From positions 1-60,951 of the forward strand of contig CAIQWD010000098.1 in NCBI GenBank assembly GCA_903875445.1: DNA of 60,951 bases. Direction: 5' to 3'. Below are positions 35,971 to 44,838 of this stretch, one piece after another. Source of the stretch: an uncultured delta proteobacterium. Lineage in GTDB: Bacteria > Desulfobacterota > Desulfobulbia > Desulfobulbales > Desulfocapsaceae. The notes beneath the pieces were generated by a model, which saw only the letters and a program-made list of their open reading frames with translations, was not told the origin of the DNA and searched no databases. The position numbers and the translations under genes were made by a program. Within the stretch, counting starts at the first letter, position 1. The number at the start of each line of letters is the position of its first letter.

Positions 35971-37608
35971 ATGAAGACTAAAATCCTGCCCCCCGCACCT
36001 TCCGCCTATGCCTATCCCCTGCTCATTAAGACCCTGCTCACCACGCCGCTGATTTATGCGCCGGAACAAAAAATTATCTACCGGGATCAGCGGGAATTTA
36101 CCTACCGCCAGTTCGGCAAACGAATCTGTCAGCTCGCCCATGCACTGGCAAAACTCGGCGTAGAAGCTGGAGACACTGTGGCGGTCATGGATTGGGATTC
36201 GCACCGCTATCTCGAATGTTATTTTGCCGTCCCCATGATCGGCGCAATCCTCCATACCGTCAATGTCCGCCTGTCAAGCGAGCAACTGTTGTACACCATT
36301 AATCATGCTGAAGATGACGTGCTCCTCGTTAATTCCGAATTCCTGCCTATGCTTGCGGCGATCAAGGACAACCTGACGACGGTGAAAAAAATCGTCTTAT
36401 TAAGTGACAACAATGATGCTCCAAACGGCCAGGATGCCGAATATGAACGCATGTTGCAGGAACAACCGGAGGAATACTCCTTCCCGGATTTTGATGAGAA
36501 CAGCATCGCCACCACCTTTTACACCACCGGGACGACCGGACTGCCAAAGGGGGTCTATTTCAGCCACCGCCAGCTGGTTCTGCACACTTACGGGGTTCTC
36601 TCGGTAATTTGCGCCCAAGACAGCCAAGCACAAATCAGCTCGGCAGATGTATATATGCCGATCACCCCGATGTTCCACGTTCATGCCTGGGGAATGCCCT
36701 ATCTGATGACCATGCTCGGCTGCAAACAGGTGTATCCTGGGCGCTATGAACCGGCGACACTTCTCAAGCTTGTCGCAACCCATGATGTTACCTTTTCTCA
36801 CTGCGTACCAACCATCCTCCACATGTTGCTGTCAAATCCGACCATTGCAGGATGCGATCTCTCTCGCTGGAAGGTCATCATCGGCGGCTCGGCTCTCTCC
36901 AAGGGCATGTGCAAACAGGCAATGGACCACGGCATTAATGTCTATACCGGTTACGGCATGTCGGAAACCTGCCCGATTCTGACCCTCGCCCTCCTCAAGC
37001 CACATATGCGGCAATGGGACGAAAGCCGGCAGATCACCATGCGTTGCCGGACCGGACTGCCGATCAGCAATGTGCAACTGGAACTCTTTGACCCGAACGG
37101 CCAACCGGTACCCCATGACGGAAAATCGACCGGTGAGGTTGTCGTCCGCGCTCCATGGCTGACCCAGGGGTATTTCAAGGATGAAGAAAAGAGCCGGGAA
37201 CTCTGGGCGGGGGGATGGCTGCACACCGGCGATATCGGCTACATCGATACCGAGGGATATCTGCAGATTACCGACCGGTTAAAGGATGTCATAAAGACCG
37301 GTGGCGAATGGATCTCCTCCCTCGAACTGGAGGATATTATCAGTCAGCACCCGGGAGTGAGCGAGGTGGCGGTCATCGGTATTCAGGATCCTAAATGGGG
37401 TGAAAGACCGGTAGCTTTGGTGGTCCCCAAGCCAGGCAACAATGTGCCCCTGCGCGCCGAGGACATACTTGCCGCTATTCAGATTCATGTCGATAACGGC
37501 ACTCTCCCCAAATACGGGATGCCGGAGAAGGTGTTGATCGTCGAACAGATCGCTAAAACCAGCGTCGGCAAGATCAACAAAAAACAATTACGAAAGGAAT
37601 TTAGTTAA
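35971..37608 (+). CDS. Medium/long-chain acyl-CoA synthetase (AMP-forming)
   Basis: The 545-residue ANL-superfamily enzyme activates a carboxylic acid to acyl-AMP and then acyl-CoA. The motifs are complete: P-loop YTTGTTGLPKGVYFSHRQ near residue 180, GYGMSETCP near 325, GWLHTGDIGYID near 410, hinge DRLKDVIKTGGEWIS near 430, and catalytic lysine in KTSVGKINKK near 535. It resembles fatty-acid ligases of the FadD type; chain length is not determined. The frame opens at 35740, but AAGGAG precedes ATG 35971. It is probably transcribed from the sigma-54 promoter upstream and controlled by the cupin-PAS activator. Confidence 0.92.
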   Translation: MKTKILPPAPSAYAYPLLIKTLLTTPLIYAPEQKIIYRDQREFTYRQFGKRICQLAHALAKLGVEAGDTVAVMDWDSHRYLECYFAVPMIGAILHTVNVRLSSEQLLYTINHAEDDVLLVNSEFLPMLAAIKDNLTTVKKIVLLSDNNDAPNGQDAEYERMLQEQPEEYSFPDFDENSIATTFYTTGTTGLPKGVYFSHRQLVLHTYGVLSVICAQDSQAQISSADVYMPITPMFHVHAWGMPYLMTMLGCKQVYPGRYEPATLLKLVATHDVTFSHCVPTILHMLLSNPTIAGCDLSRWKVIIGGSALSKGMCKQAMDHGINVYTGYGMSETCPILTLALLKPHMRQWDESRQITMRCRTGLPISNVQLELFDPNGQPVPHDGKSTGEVVVRAPWLTQGYFKDEEKSRELWAGGWLHTGDIGYIDTEGYLQITDRLKDVIKTGGEWISSLELEDIISQHPGVSEVAVIGIQDPKWGERPVALVVPKPGNNVPLRAEDILAAIQIHVDNGTLPKYGMPEKVLIVEQIAKTSVGKINKKQLRKEFS

Positions 37609-37904
37609 CGACCGGCCGTACGCACAGTACTAACACACAAGTGCCGGCGGAGGGTTGCACCGGAAACCGGTACTCTTGGAAAAAGACCTGTCACTAAAGA
37701 AGGGAAGATCGAGGGGGAAAATCAGCTTTTTTGCTTCTGAACTCTTAGAAAACGGATCGTTTCTCTGCAGCCGCTTCTCCAGATTTTTATCCCCGGAGAA
37801 TGGTACTTAACTCCCTGCTTTTCGCAACAATCCGTTTAACAAGGCTTGCCGACATTTTTCACCCTTGCCATGGGCAAGGGTGAAAATATTTTAACGCTAT
37901 AGAA
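37609..37904. other. Convergent intergenic region with inverted repeat
   Basis: These 296 bases between convergent genes hold no coding frame I support. A perfect inverted repeat, CACCCTTGCC/GGCAAGGGTG with flanking T and A runs (37856-37884), lies 20 bases beyond the cold-shock gene stop. It probably shapes both transcript ends, although the T-run is on the wrong side for a textbook intrinsic terminator. A small hairpin ACCGGAAACCGGT occurs near 37660. Confidence 0.5.
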
Positions 37905-38105
37905 TTAGCGCTTGACGACATTTGCCGCAGCCGGGCCCTTGGCACCTTCAACCACGTCGAAGCTTACCCGCTCTCCCTCTTGGAGAGACTTAAAACCCTC
38001 TGCTTTGATAGCAGTATGATGTACGAATACATCCTTGCCGCCATCTTGCTCGATAAAACCAAAACCTTTTGAATCATTAAACCATTTTACTGTTCCTTCA
38101 GCCAT
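37905..38105 (-). CDS. Cold-shock domain protein (CspA family)
   Basis: This 66-residue single cold-shock domain acts as an RNA chaperone. RNP1 is KGFGFIEQ and RNP2 is VFVHHTAI, on the typical [17 protein letters not shown] backbone. AAGGAG lies 8 bases before ATG 38105. The frame continues upstream for 30 codons, but that part is leader RNA with two strong hairpins, not protein. It is next to an RRM-type RNA-binding gene on the same strand. Confidence 0.96.
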   Translation of the reverse strand: MAEGTVKWFNDSKGFGFIEQDGGKDVFVHHTAIKAEGFKSLQEGERVSFDVVEGAKGPAAANVVKR

Positions 38106-38125
38106 TGTAACTACTCCTTGTGCAT

Positions 38126-38172
38126 TGTGCGACTTTGTCGCACAGTTGTGTGGTCGGTCCCAACAAGGGACC
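38126..38172 (-). promoter_or_regulatory. Two-hairpin 5' leader of the cold-shock gene
   Basis: Reading towards the gene, GGTCCC-TTGTT-GGGACC (38172-38156) is followed by TGTGCGAC-AAA-GTCGCACA (38144-38126), both perfect stems. The second ends about 8 bases before the AAGGAG. Structured leaders control translation of cspA-type mRNAs, so this is a candidate cold-responsive element. Confidence 0.5.
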
Positions 38173-38243
38173 ATTGGTGAACAAACTGAATGCATCGCAT
38201 TCGATACACTCAGTAATTGTATTATAAATAAGGAAAGACTGGA

Positions 38244-38510
38244 TTATCTGCGCCGGGCACCTTTTTTAACCGGAGGCTTCGCCTCGTTACAGACCAGCGT
38301 GCGATGCTTGTAGTCTTTGCCATTCAAACCTTCCATTACCTTATGCCCTTCCGATCGGGTTGACATCTCAATAAAACCAAACCCTTTGGATTGACCGGAA
38401 AATTGGTCAATAACCAGCTTGGCACTGACGACACTGCCATATTGCCCACAAAGTTCGGATAGCTCGGATTCGGTGATGTTGTAAGGCAGGCTACCTATAA
38501 AAAGTTTCAT
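38244..38510 (-). CDS. RRM-type RNA-binding protein
   Basis: The 88 residues form one RNA-recognition motif with RNP2 LFIGSL at residues 3-8 and RNP1 KGFGFIEM near 43-50. A basic tail ends GARRR. This is the small bacterial RRM class related to cyanobacterial Rbp proteins, commonly linked to cold adaptation. It lies about 140 bases upstream of the cold-shock gene on the same strand; the two may share regulation. AAGGAAACC-type sequence precedes the ATG. Confidence 0.93.
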   Translation of the reverse strand: MKLFIGSLPYNITESELSELCGQYGSVVSAKLVIDQFSGQSKGFGFIEMSTRSEGHKVMEGLNGKDYKHRTLVCNEAKPPVKKGARRR

Positions 38511-38710
38511 GCTGGTTTCCTTCTTTTGAAATTTTCAGCAAAAACTTTTAAGGTATCGAAACTTATGGAGGTACGGCGTAAGATATCAAGAAAAGAGTGT
38601 GCTATTTTTTTTATTTAGTCCACGCAATATACTTGATATAGATACCTATTACAAGGTAATTCTCGGAGAGGTACACTGTCGCCTAAAAATAATTGCACAC
38701 TCAGAATTCT

Positions 38711-40000
38711 TTAATTTTTTACCTTCAGACATTTCCTGCCGACAATCATATATGTCAACACGGAGAAGAGAATGAGGTAGCCGAACATCTGGACGTTTTT
38801 CGTTTTAATAATAAAGGCAATAACCAGCACCAGCGCCGCGCAGGTCAAAAAAAACAGGGGTCTGGGAATCTGCTTGAGAATTACCCGACCAAAGTGGGCA
38901 AAACGCACATGGCTGATCATGAGACCGACAGATACCATCGCCACAATCCACAGAGAATGGGCCGGTACAACTAAGGCGGCCCCGAGTACGACAAGCGCTC
39001 CGGCAGGACTTGGCAAGCCATTGAATATGCCGTAGGGCAGATCCGTGCGTTTTTTATCGACGGCGACAAAACGGATCAATCGATAGGCAACCCCGGACAA
39101 ATAGATCAGACCAAAAATCCACGCCCAGTATCCGGCCGATAAGGTTATGACATAGGCGGGAGAAAGACCGAAGCTGACAAAATCGGCAATGTCATCGAGA
39201 TATGGGCCATATTTTGTTCCGCCATGTTTCTCCGCCATTCTGCCATCAAACAAATCAAAGAGTTGGCCGACGATTATCGCAAAAATTGCCCAGGCAAAAT
39301 GGCGGTTATGGGTGAGCACAAGGCTTGCAACACCGCAAAAGAAATTGAGCGTTGAGAGGATATCGGCATACAGTCGGTTGGGGATGAATTTGCAAATCAC
39401 CGATGCCGCTGAAAGGATAATACAGGCCACCAGAACCTCATCGCCCATGTCGATGACATCGGAATTCCCATCCAGTAGGCCACAATAGATAACCAAAGAA
39501 AAACAGATAATGGCCTTGATCTTCCCGAAGTTATTGGCTGCCCCGGAACATTTGAGGATCGCAAGAACATATCTGGCCAAAAATTGTCCTGCCAGTTCGA
39601 CCCCCACCAATATCCAGACCAGATCTGTCCGCATAATCCCCAGATAGGCGAATCCGACCAAGGGAGGCAGATAGGTCAGTTTATCGCACAGTGGATCGAG
39701 GGTCTCCCCCCAAGTCGTCGCCATATCGCAATTTCTCGCAACAATACCGTCGACTCCGTCGAGGATAGCGGCAAAGGTAAAAATAAAGATAGCAATAGCC
39801 TGGTAACCGACAAAAAAATACAGGATAAAACCCACCAGCGCGAATGCCGCCCGCCAATAACAGATGGAATTGGGATGGAGGAGCCATTGATGGGTCGCTA
39901 TATAATCCCGCATGGCCGGCCTGCGTACCATCCACGAGAACCACAGGTAAAACCCGGTGCCAATCGACCCTGCAGCAATTATTATCAGTAATCTTTCCAT
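38711..40000 (-). CDS. Tandem CDP-alcohol phosphatidyltransferase
   Basis: This 429-residue membrane protein contains two CDP-alcohol phosphotransferase domains. The first (about 1-200) has the complete signature DGVDGIVARNCDM followed by GETLDPLCD. The second (about 210-429) has DLFDGRMAEKHGGTKYG and DDIADFVSFG, resembling phosphatidylserine synthase, but with glutamate in place of the usual arginine after the alanine. Each domain alone would be a normal enzyme of about 200 residues using a CDP-lipid and a small alcohol. Substrates cannot be assigned; phosphatidylglycerophosphate and phosphatidylserine synthesis are the obvious candidates. It is single and lies between the RRM and tolC genes. 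Confidence 0.82.
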   Translation of the reverse strand: MERLLIIIAAGSIGTGFYLWFSWMVRRPAMRDYIATHQWLLHPNSICYWRAAFALVGFILYFFVGYQAIAIFIFTFAAILDGVDGIVARNCDMATTWGETLDPLCDKLTYLPPLVGFAYLGIMRTDLVWILVGVELAGQFLARYVLAILKCSGAANNFGKIKAIICFSLVIYCGLLDGNSDVIDMGDEVLVACIILSAASVICKFIPNRLYADILSTLNFFCGVASLVLTHNRHFAWAIFAIIVGQLFDLFDGRMAEKHGGTKYGPYLDDIADFVSFGLSPAYVITLSAGYWAWIFGLIYLSGVAYRLIRFVAVDKKRTDLPYGIFNGLPSPAGALVVLGAALVVPAHSLWIVAMVSVGLMISHVRFAHFGRVILKQIPRPLFFLTCAALVLVIAFIIKTKNVQMFGYLILFSVLTYMIVGRKCLKVKN

Positions 40001-40174
40001 AGTATCTTTACAAAAAGGGGTAAACCGCGAGACCCGGCAACCTTCTGCTCCGTGCAGGAAGGTCTGCCCGCTTCCCGCCTATTTAACACTTTGCCGAATG
40101 ACGCGCACCAAACTTTACCACCGCACCCATCTTGGCGGACAATTACCCGGGCCCTCCCCTGATCCCTGTGTTGC

Positions 40175-41425
40175 TTAGAAACCACCGATCATCCGTGTCA
40201 GGCTGAAGTGATTGGTGAAAACCGTTCGCATCACCGCCACGTAATTGTATTTGGCCCGGGACAAGCTGGTGATCGCATCGAGCAGATCCGATTCCCGCTG
40301 CAGCCCCTCGTCATATTTGAGCTGGGTGATACGCAGATTCTCCTCTGCCTGTTCAATGGAGCGCTTGGCCACCAGGACGTTCTCAAGGCTCACCTGCAAA
40401 TCGATGAAAAGATTGTCCAGATCGTTGACCAGGTTGTGCTTCAACTCCTGCAGTTCATATTTCTGGGCACGCGCTTGTAGCCGAGTCTTGGCAATAGTCG
40501 CCTCGGTGGTATTTCCCTGGAAAAGATTCATCGACACGACCAGCTGTGCCCGCCATTGCTCATCACTAATCGAACCACTGCCGTTAAGAAGATCGTCGTT
40601 ATACCGCTGGTAGCTGCCCACTGCGTCCAACCGGGGATAGAAACCGCTCTTGGCCGCCTCGACCTGGGCCGAAGTGGCACCGATGGCCGCTTCCATGGCC
40701 TTAATCTCACTTCTCTCCGCCAACATTTTATCGACATATACCCCTCGATCCACCAAGGGAGGCAGGTTGTCAAAGTCGGCAAAGTCGAGGTCTGCGAGTG
40801 TGACCTCGCTGCCCACTTGGCGCGACAGGTCGATGATACTCTTCTTCAAGCCGGCATCGGCGGTTTTAGAGGTAATATCGGCGTTGTCATAGTCGACGCG
40901 GAATTTCAGCAGCTCGTTCTTGCCGATAAGCCCAACCTGAAAACGGCTTTCACCATCCTTGTAAATCTTTCCCAAGGTCTGGAACGCCGATTCGGCCACC
41001 GCACGATTGGCCCTGCGCTCAAACACTGCCAGATAGGCGAGGGCGACATTCAGCTGGATATCCTGCCTGATGCCCTGCAACTTGAACTGTTCGACCTCCT
41101 GCAGTATCTGCGCGGATTGCAGACCATACTTGTCGCGAAAACCGGCAAAGAGATTCATGCTGATCTTCCCTTGAACAATCGAGTTATTCTTGTTCTCCAA
41201 GAGCGTGTTTTCATTCAATGAATTGGTGGTGTAGGCGAGATCGACCGACGGGTAATAGCCGCCTTTTGCCCGGACTATCTCTTTTTCGCTCTGTTCGAAA
41301 TTGGTTATATACTGCTGTATCACTTCGCGGTTATTCAGGGCCATTGCCTGCATCCCGGCAAGATCCATGGCTTGGCTGAACGAGGCGCTGAGCACCAAAG
41401 CAATAATAAGACTACACAGTTTCAT
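40175..41425 (-). CDS. TolC-family outer-membrane efflux channel
   Basis: This 416-residue protein has a signal peptide (MKLCSLIIALVLSASFSQA). Two homologous halves of long helices follow, including GYYPSVDLAYTTNS and FYPRLDAVGSYQRYND, which mark the TolC strand-helix repeats. It would form the outer-membrane duct for a tripartite pump or type I exporter. ATG 41425 is chosen because AAAGGAG lies upstream and the signal peptide then starts cleanly; an ATG at 41443 lies before that site. It overlaps the end of the MarR gene by 14 bases. The emrAB-like pair at 15-18 kb lacks its own channel and could use this one. Confidence 0.9.
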   Translation of the reverse strand: MKLCSLIIALVLSASFSQAMDLAGMQAMALNNREVIQQYITNFEQSEKEIVRAKGGYYPSVDLAYTTNSLNENTLLENKNNSIVQGKISMNLFAGFRDKYGLQSAQILQEVEQFKLQGIRQDIQLNVALAYLAVFERRANRAVAESAFQTLGKIYKDGESRFQVGLIGKNELLKFRVDYDNADITSKTADAGLKKSIIDLSRQVGSEVTLADLDFADFDNLPPLVDRGVYVDKMLAERSEIKAMEAAIGATSAQVEAAKSGFYPRLDAVGSYQRYNDDLLNGSGSISDEQWRAQLVVSMNLFQGNTTEATIAKTRLQARAQKYELQELKHNLVNDLDNLFIDLQVSLENVLVAKRSIEQAEENLRITQLKYDEGLQRESDLLDAITSLSRAKYNYVAVMRTVFTNHFSLTRMIGGF

Positions 41426-41858
41426 TTTTTTGACTCCTTTCAATATTGGTTTTTATGGCCCCAAGGACCAAAACAGCGACCTGCTGACGCTCATCACTGA
41501 TTCCCCGGACCAGCTCGGAGCATATTCCCTCAAACAGACTAATGACTTCGGTCCGCAGTCTCTCTCCCTCCTCGGTGAGAAAAACCAGACTCGACCTGCC
41601 ATCCTCCGGATTCTGACGGCGTACAATCCGCTTTTTCTTTTCCAGCCGATCGAGAATCCGGGTGATGTTGGCCGGGCTCTTACTGGAAATCGTCCCAAGA
41701 ACACTCTGCGCCCGACCGGTAGCGACTGTCAGTTCTTTGAGGAGTTGCAGCTGTTCAACAGTCAGATCGAAGCTCTTCAGCCGCTGATCGGCATAACTGC
41801 GCATCGCCTGGCCGGTAAGGGCTATCAACCGAAAAAAAGATTCTTCACAGGCACTCAT
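41412..41858 (-). CDS. MarR-family transcriptional regulator
   Basis: The 148-residue winged-helix protein has recognition region SSKSPANITRILDRLEKK and wing NPEDGRSSLVFLT, as in MarR proteins. Its last codons overlap the start of the tolC-family gene, so the two are co-transcribed and translationally linked. It probably represses this channel gene in response to a lipophilic ligand. No clear operator was identified upstream. Confidence 0.88.
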   Translation of the reverse strand: MSACEESFFRLIALTGQAMRSYADQRLKSFDLTVEQLQLLKELTVATGRAQSVLGTISSKSPANITRILDRLEKKKRIVRRQNPEDGRSSLVFLTEEGERLRTEVISLFEGICSELVRGISDERQQVAVLVLGAIKTNIERSQKNETV

Positions 41859-41949
41859 TCCTTGCCTCCATAATATTTAACGAGTCAACAATCTACGTGC
41901 TCTTTCTCCTTCTGTCAAGAATGGGAAAAAATGCGCAATCACTGCTTAC

Positions 41950-42411
41950 TCACTGCGGCTGAGCCGCCTTTTTCGCCTGCTGCAGTAATTCCTTATTACG
42001 GGTTGCGAGTTGCGGTTGCTTGCCGGCTAGGCTGTCGGCCTTCAGGCAGAACTGGATGGTCTCGCGATACTTCCCTTGCCGGTACTTCACCTGAGCCATA
42101 GTATGCCAATAATAAGGGTTGCGCGGTTCGATGCGCAGGGCACGCTCAAGGAGCATTTCCGCCTCGGCCAGACGCCCGGACTGCAGCGCCTTTTCCGCCT
42201 CGGTGTAGAGGGCGGCGGCTGGCCCGGTAACTGGTTTATACTCCTGCGGCGGAGGCACCACAGGGCCTAACGGCGGTTCTGCCTTCCGGGGAGTGGCGCA
42301 ACCGCCCAAGATCATCAAGACCAGGAAGAGCACCGCCAGCGTGCGGCAGAGAGAAAATAGTGAGGGAGGGCTCAGGTTATTCATAGGGTATTGCACTTTG
42401 TGTTCTTTCAT
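41950..42411 (-). CDS. TPR-repeat lipoprotein
   Basis: The 153-residue protein has an N-terminal hydrophobic stretch ending in the lipobox LGGC (cysteine near residue 38), so it should be lipid-anchored. A proline-rich linker and about two tetratricopeptide repeats follow (ALYTEAEKALQSGRLAEAE; YYWHTMAQVKYRQGKYRE). ATG 42411 overlaps the PBP1B stop as ATGA, indicating coupling; ATG 42384 is an alternative. Pairing with mrcB suggests an accessory or scaffold role in peptidoglycan synthesis, by analogy with outer-membrane activators of PBP1 enzymes. Confidence 0.82.
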   Translation of the reverse strand: MKEHKVQYPMNNLSPPSLFSLCRTLAVLFLVLMILGGCATPRKAEPPLGPVVPPPQEYKPVTGPAAALYTEAEKALQSGRLAEAEMLLERALRIEPRNPYYWHTMAQVKYRQGKYRETIQFCLKADSLAGKQPQLATRNKELLQQAKKAAQPQ

Positions 42412-44705
42412 TTAAACCAGCCGCTGATGGTCTCGAAAACACCTGCGGCATCTTTTTTTGTCTTGCCTTTGCTCGGAAGAACCGGAGAAGCCGAGGCTAG
42501 AGGCTGACTGCCGGCAATAAACGGCAATCGGGTGCCGGCGCTGCCATTGCTGCCCCCGGCAAAAGTTGCCCGATCAAAAGTCATCCAGGAGATCCCCTCC
42601 GGCTCAACCGGCTTTAAGGGAGACGACACCACTTCCCGCATAATTTTCTCCCATACCTTCAGGGCACCGGCCGAGCCGGAAAGGTTGATGGAGGTATTGT
42701 CATCCCGGCCGAGCCAGACCACCGCCAGGTGATCACCGGTAAAACCGGCGAACCAGCTGTCGCGAAAATTATCGGAGGTGCCGGTTTTGCCGGCGACGGC
42801 AAGGCCTTTAAGCGGTGAGGATAAAAGCGCCGTCGCAGTCCCCTCGCTCACTACCCGTTGCATGGCGTGGGTAAGGAGATAGATGACCTCCGGGCTGAAT
42901 CGCTGCTCCACCGCCAGGCCATAACGAGTAAGCGGGGTGTGGTCGGCCGCCATGACACTGCTTATCGCCCGCAGAGCCGTATAAAAACCGCCGGCGGCAA
43001 TGGTCTGATACATCTGGCTGACGGCAAACGGCGACATATTGACGGCCCCGAGGAGCAACGACGGGTACGGTTCTATTGCCTCCCCGTAGCCGAGATCGCG
43101 GATGGCGGCACGGACATTATCAAGACCGACATCCATGCCGAGATGAACGGTGGCGAGGTTGAAGGAATTGGCGAGAGCGGTGAAAAGCGGCACCCGGCCA
43201 TGTTCTTTATGGTCATAGTTTTCCGGGCGCCACTTACCGCTGCCTTCGATATTCAGGGAAACCGCACGGTCTTCGAGGGGACTGGCAAGGGTATATCCTT
43301 TTTTCAAAGCCGCCAGATACACTGCCGGTTTGACGAGTGAACCAATGGGCCGTCTGGCCTGCAGAGCCCGGTTGAATCCCGGCGACAGCGGGTTCTTACC
43401 ACCGGCCAGAGCGAGCACTTCGCCGTTTTCTCTGCCGGTGATGATCACTGCCCCTTCAAGATCCTGATACCCTTGCTTGTTTTCCAGAGCCGCAATGGTT
43501 TCCTGCAGGTTTTTTTCCACCTGATACTGGAGTTGCGGATCAAGGGTGGTGAGTATCCGCAGACCGTTGGTTCGCAAGTCCTCTTCCCGGTACTCTCCGG
43601 CCAGCTGTTGCTTGATTAACTCAAGGAAGGCGGGAAAACGGTTAAAGCCATTTTTTTGCACGGCAACCTCGGCTATCGGCCGGGCGGCAGCCTCGGTGTA
43701 TGCGGCCTTGGTGAGAATGCCGTGCGTCGCCATGTTTTCCAGCACAACATTGCGGCGTTCAAGACATTTTTCGGGATTACGCCGGGGATCGTAAGCGGAC
43801 GGCCCCTTGACCATACCGACTAGGACGGCAATCTGATCGGGGCGCAGATCCTGCAGCTGGCGACGAAAATAAAATTGACTGGCCAGGGCAAAACCGTGCA
43901 CCGCCCGGTTATCGTCCTGACCGAGAAACACCTCGTTCATATAGGCGGTGAGGATCTCATCTTTGCCATAATGGTACTCGAGAATCACTGCCATGACGGC
44001 CTCCTGGGCTTTACGCCACAGGGTCCGCTCCCGGTTGAGGAAGAGATTTTTTACCAGCTGCTGAGTCAGGGTGCTGCCGCCCTGCACGGTTTTTCCGGCC
44101 CGGATATTGGCGAACAAGGCCCTGGCAATCCCCAGAGGTGCAATGCCGTGGTGCGAGTAGAAGTCGCGATCCTCTATTGCCAGTAAGGTCTCGACAAGCA
44201 GCCTGGGGATCTCCTCCCGGGTAAGGATCAGTCGGTCTTCATGGACGGTTGGGTGAAAACTGCCGATGCGCGCCGGATCGAGACGGGCAAGGGAGACCGG
44301 CTTGCCGCCTTCGCCGGATGTCAGGGTGGCAATATGCTCGGCGGCAAAGGTGATGGTCAGTTGCCTGCTCGGCTCAGGACCGGAAGGGTATTGGAAGTCA
44401 CGGGTCACCAAACGAAGAGTCGAACCATTGCGGGCGTAGCTGCCGGCGCCCTTTTCCTTTTTCTCCCGCCGGTAGCCGGAAAGCTGCAGTTCTTCTTCCA
44501 GCATCTCTAAGGAGAGGCGCAGCCCCGGATACAACTCCAGCGGACGGGCATAGACAATGGCCGGCAGCGACCAGCGCTTGCCGTCAAACCTTTGGCGAAT
44601 TTCCTCACTGAGCCGGAAGACGGTATAACCGGCAAAGATGACGAAGAAAATAAAAACAACTGCTGTCAGGGCAACAACCCGCTTGCGTTTTGCTGAACGT
44701 TTCAT
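42408..44705 (-). CDS. mrcB: Bifunctional penicillin-binding protein 1B
   Basis: This 765-residue class A PBP polymerises and cross-links peptidoglycan. A cytoplasmic basic tail and transmembrane helix lie near 10-30, then a UB2H-like region. The GT51 glycosyltransferase motifs are LLAIEDRDFYSHHGI near 175 and GGSTLTQQLVKNLFLNRE near 210. The transpeptidase has SLVK (in RRPIGSLVKP), the SxN motif in ANSFNLA, and KTGTSDNFRDSW. Motif order and the UB2H-type N-terminus favour PBP1B over PBP1A. It is directly upstream of, and overlaps, the TPR lipoprotein gene. Confidence 0.93.
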   Translation of the reverse strand: MKRSAKRKRVVALTAVVFIFFVIFAGYTVFRLSEEIRQRFDGKRWSLPAIVYARPLELYPGLRLSLEMLEEELQLSGYRREKKEKGAGSYARNGSTLRLVTRDFQYPSGPEPSRQLTITFAAEHIATLTSGEGGKPVSLARLDPARIGSFHPTVHEDRLILTREEIPRLLVETLLAIEDRDFYSHHGIAPLGIARALFANIRAGKTVQGGSTLTQQLVKNLFLNRERTLWRKAQEAVMAVILEYHYGKDEILTAYMNEVFLGQDDNRAVHGFALASQFYFRRQLQDLRPDQIAVLVGMVKGPSAYDPRRNPEKCLERRNVVLENMATHGILTKAAYTEAAARPIAEVAVQKNGFNRFPAFLELIKQQLAGEYREEDLRTNGLRILTTLDPQLQYQVEKNLQETIAALENKQGYQDLEGAVIITGRENGEVLALAGGKNPLSPGFNRALQARRPIGSLVKPAVYLAALKKGYTLASPLEDRAVSLNIEGSGKWRPENYDHKEHGRVPLFTALANSFNLATVHLGMDVGLDNVRAAIRDLGYGEAIEPYPSLLLGAVNMSPFAVSQMYQTIAAGGFYTALRAISSVMAADHTPLTRYGLAVEQRFSPEVIYLLTHAMQRVVSEGTATALLSSPLKGLAVAGKTGTSDNFRDSWFAGFTGDHLAVVWLGRDDNTSINLSGSAGALKVWEKIMREVVSSPLKPVEPEGISWMTFDRATFAGGSNGSAGTRLPFIAGSQPLASASPVLPSKGKTKKDAAGVFETISGWFK

Positions 44706-44838
44706 TTCGTGGTCTGCGACCGGCAGCCGCTAGTCGCCATACTCCGCAGAGCAGTTATGATTCTTTCCCCGCTGCATGGCCGCGACAAGAAAGCGAAGAA
44801 AACAATCGAGCGCCAACCGACGCCCGACCGGAGCTTGT

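Noticed and set aside
37609-37720. Structured sequence with GCACAG and a GGAAAC loop, considered as a cyclic-di-GMP or other riboswitch
   Set aside because: The conserved core and tetraloop-receptor pattern of GEMM riboswitches are not present, and it lies between convergent genes rather than upstream of one.
37856-37884. Perfect inverted repeat considered as an intrinsic terminator
   Set aside because: T-runs precede and A-runs follow the stem on both readings, so there is no U-tail after the hairpin. I keep it only as an inverted repeat.
38106-38195. Thirty-codon N-terminal extension of the cold-shock gene
   Set aside because: It overlaps two perfect RNA hairpins, and the standard start has a strong AAGGAG. 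Cold-shock proteins of this type begin at MAEGTVKWF.
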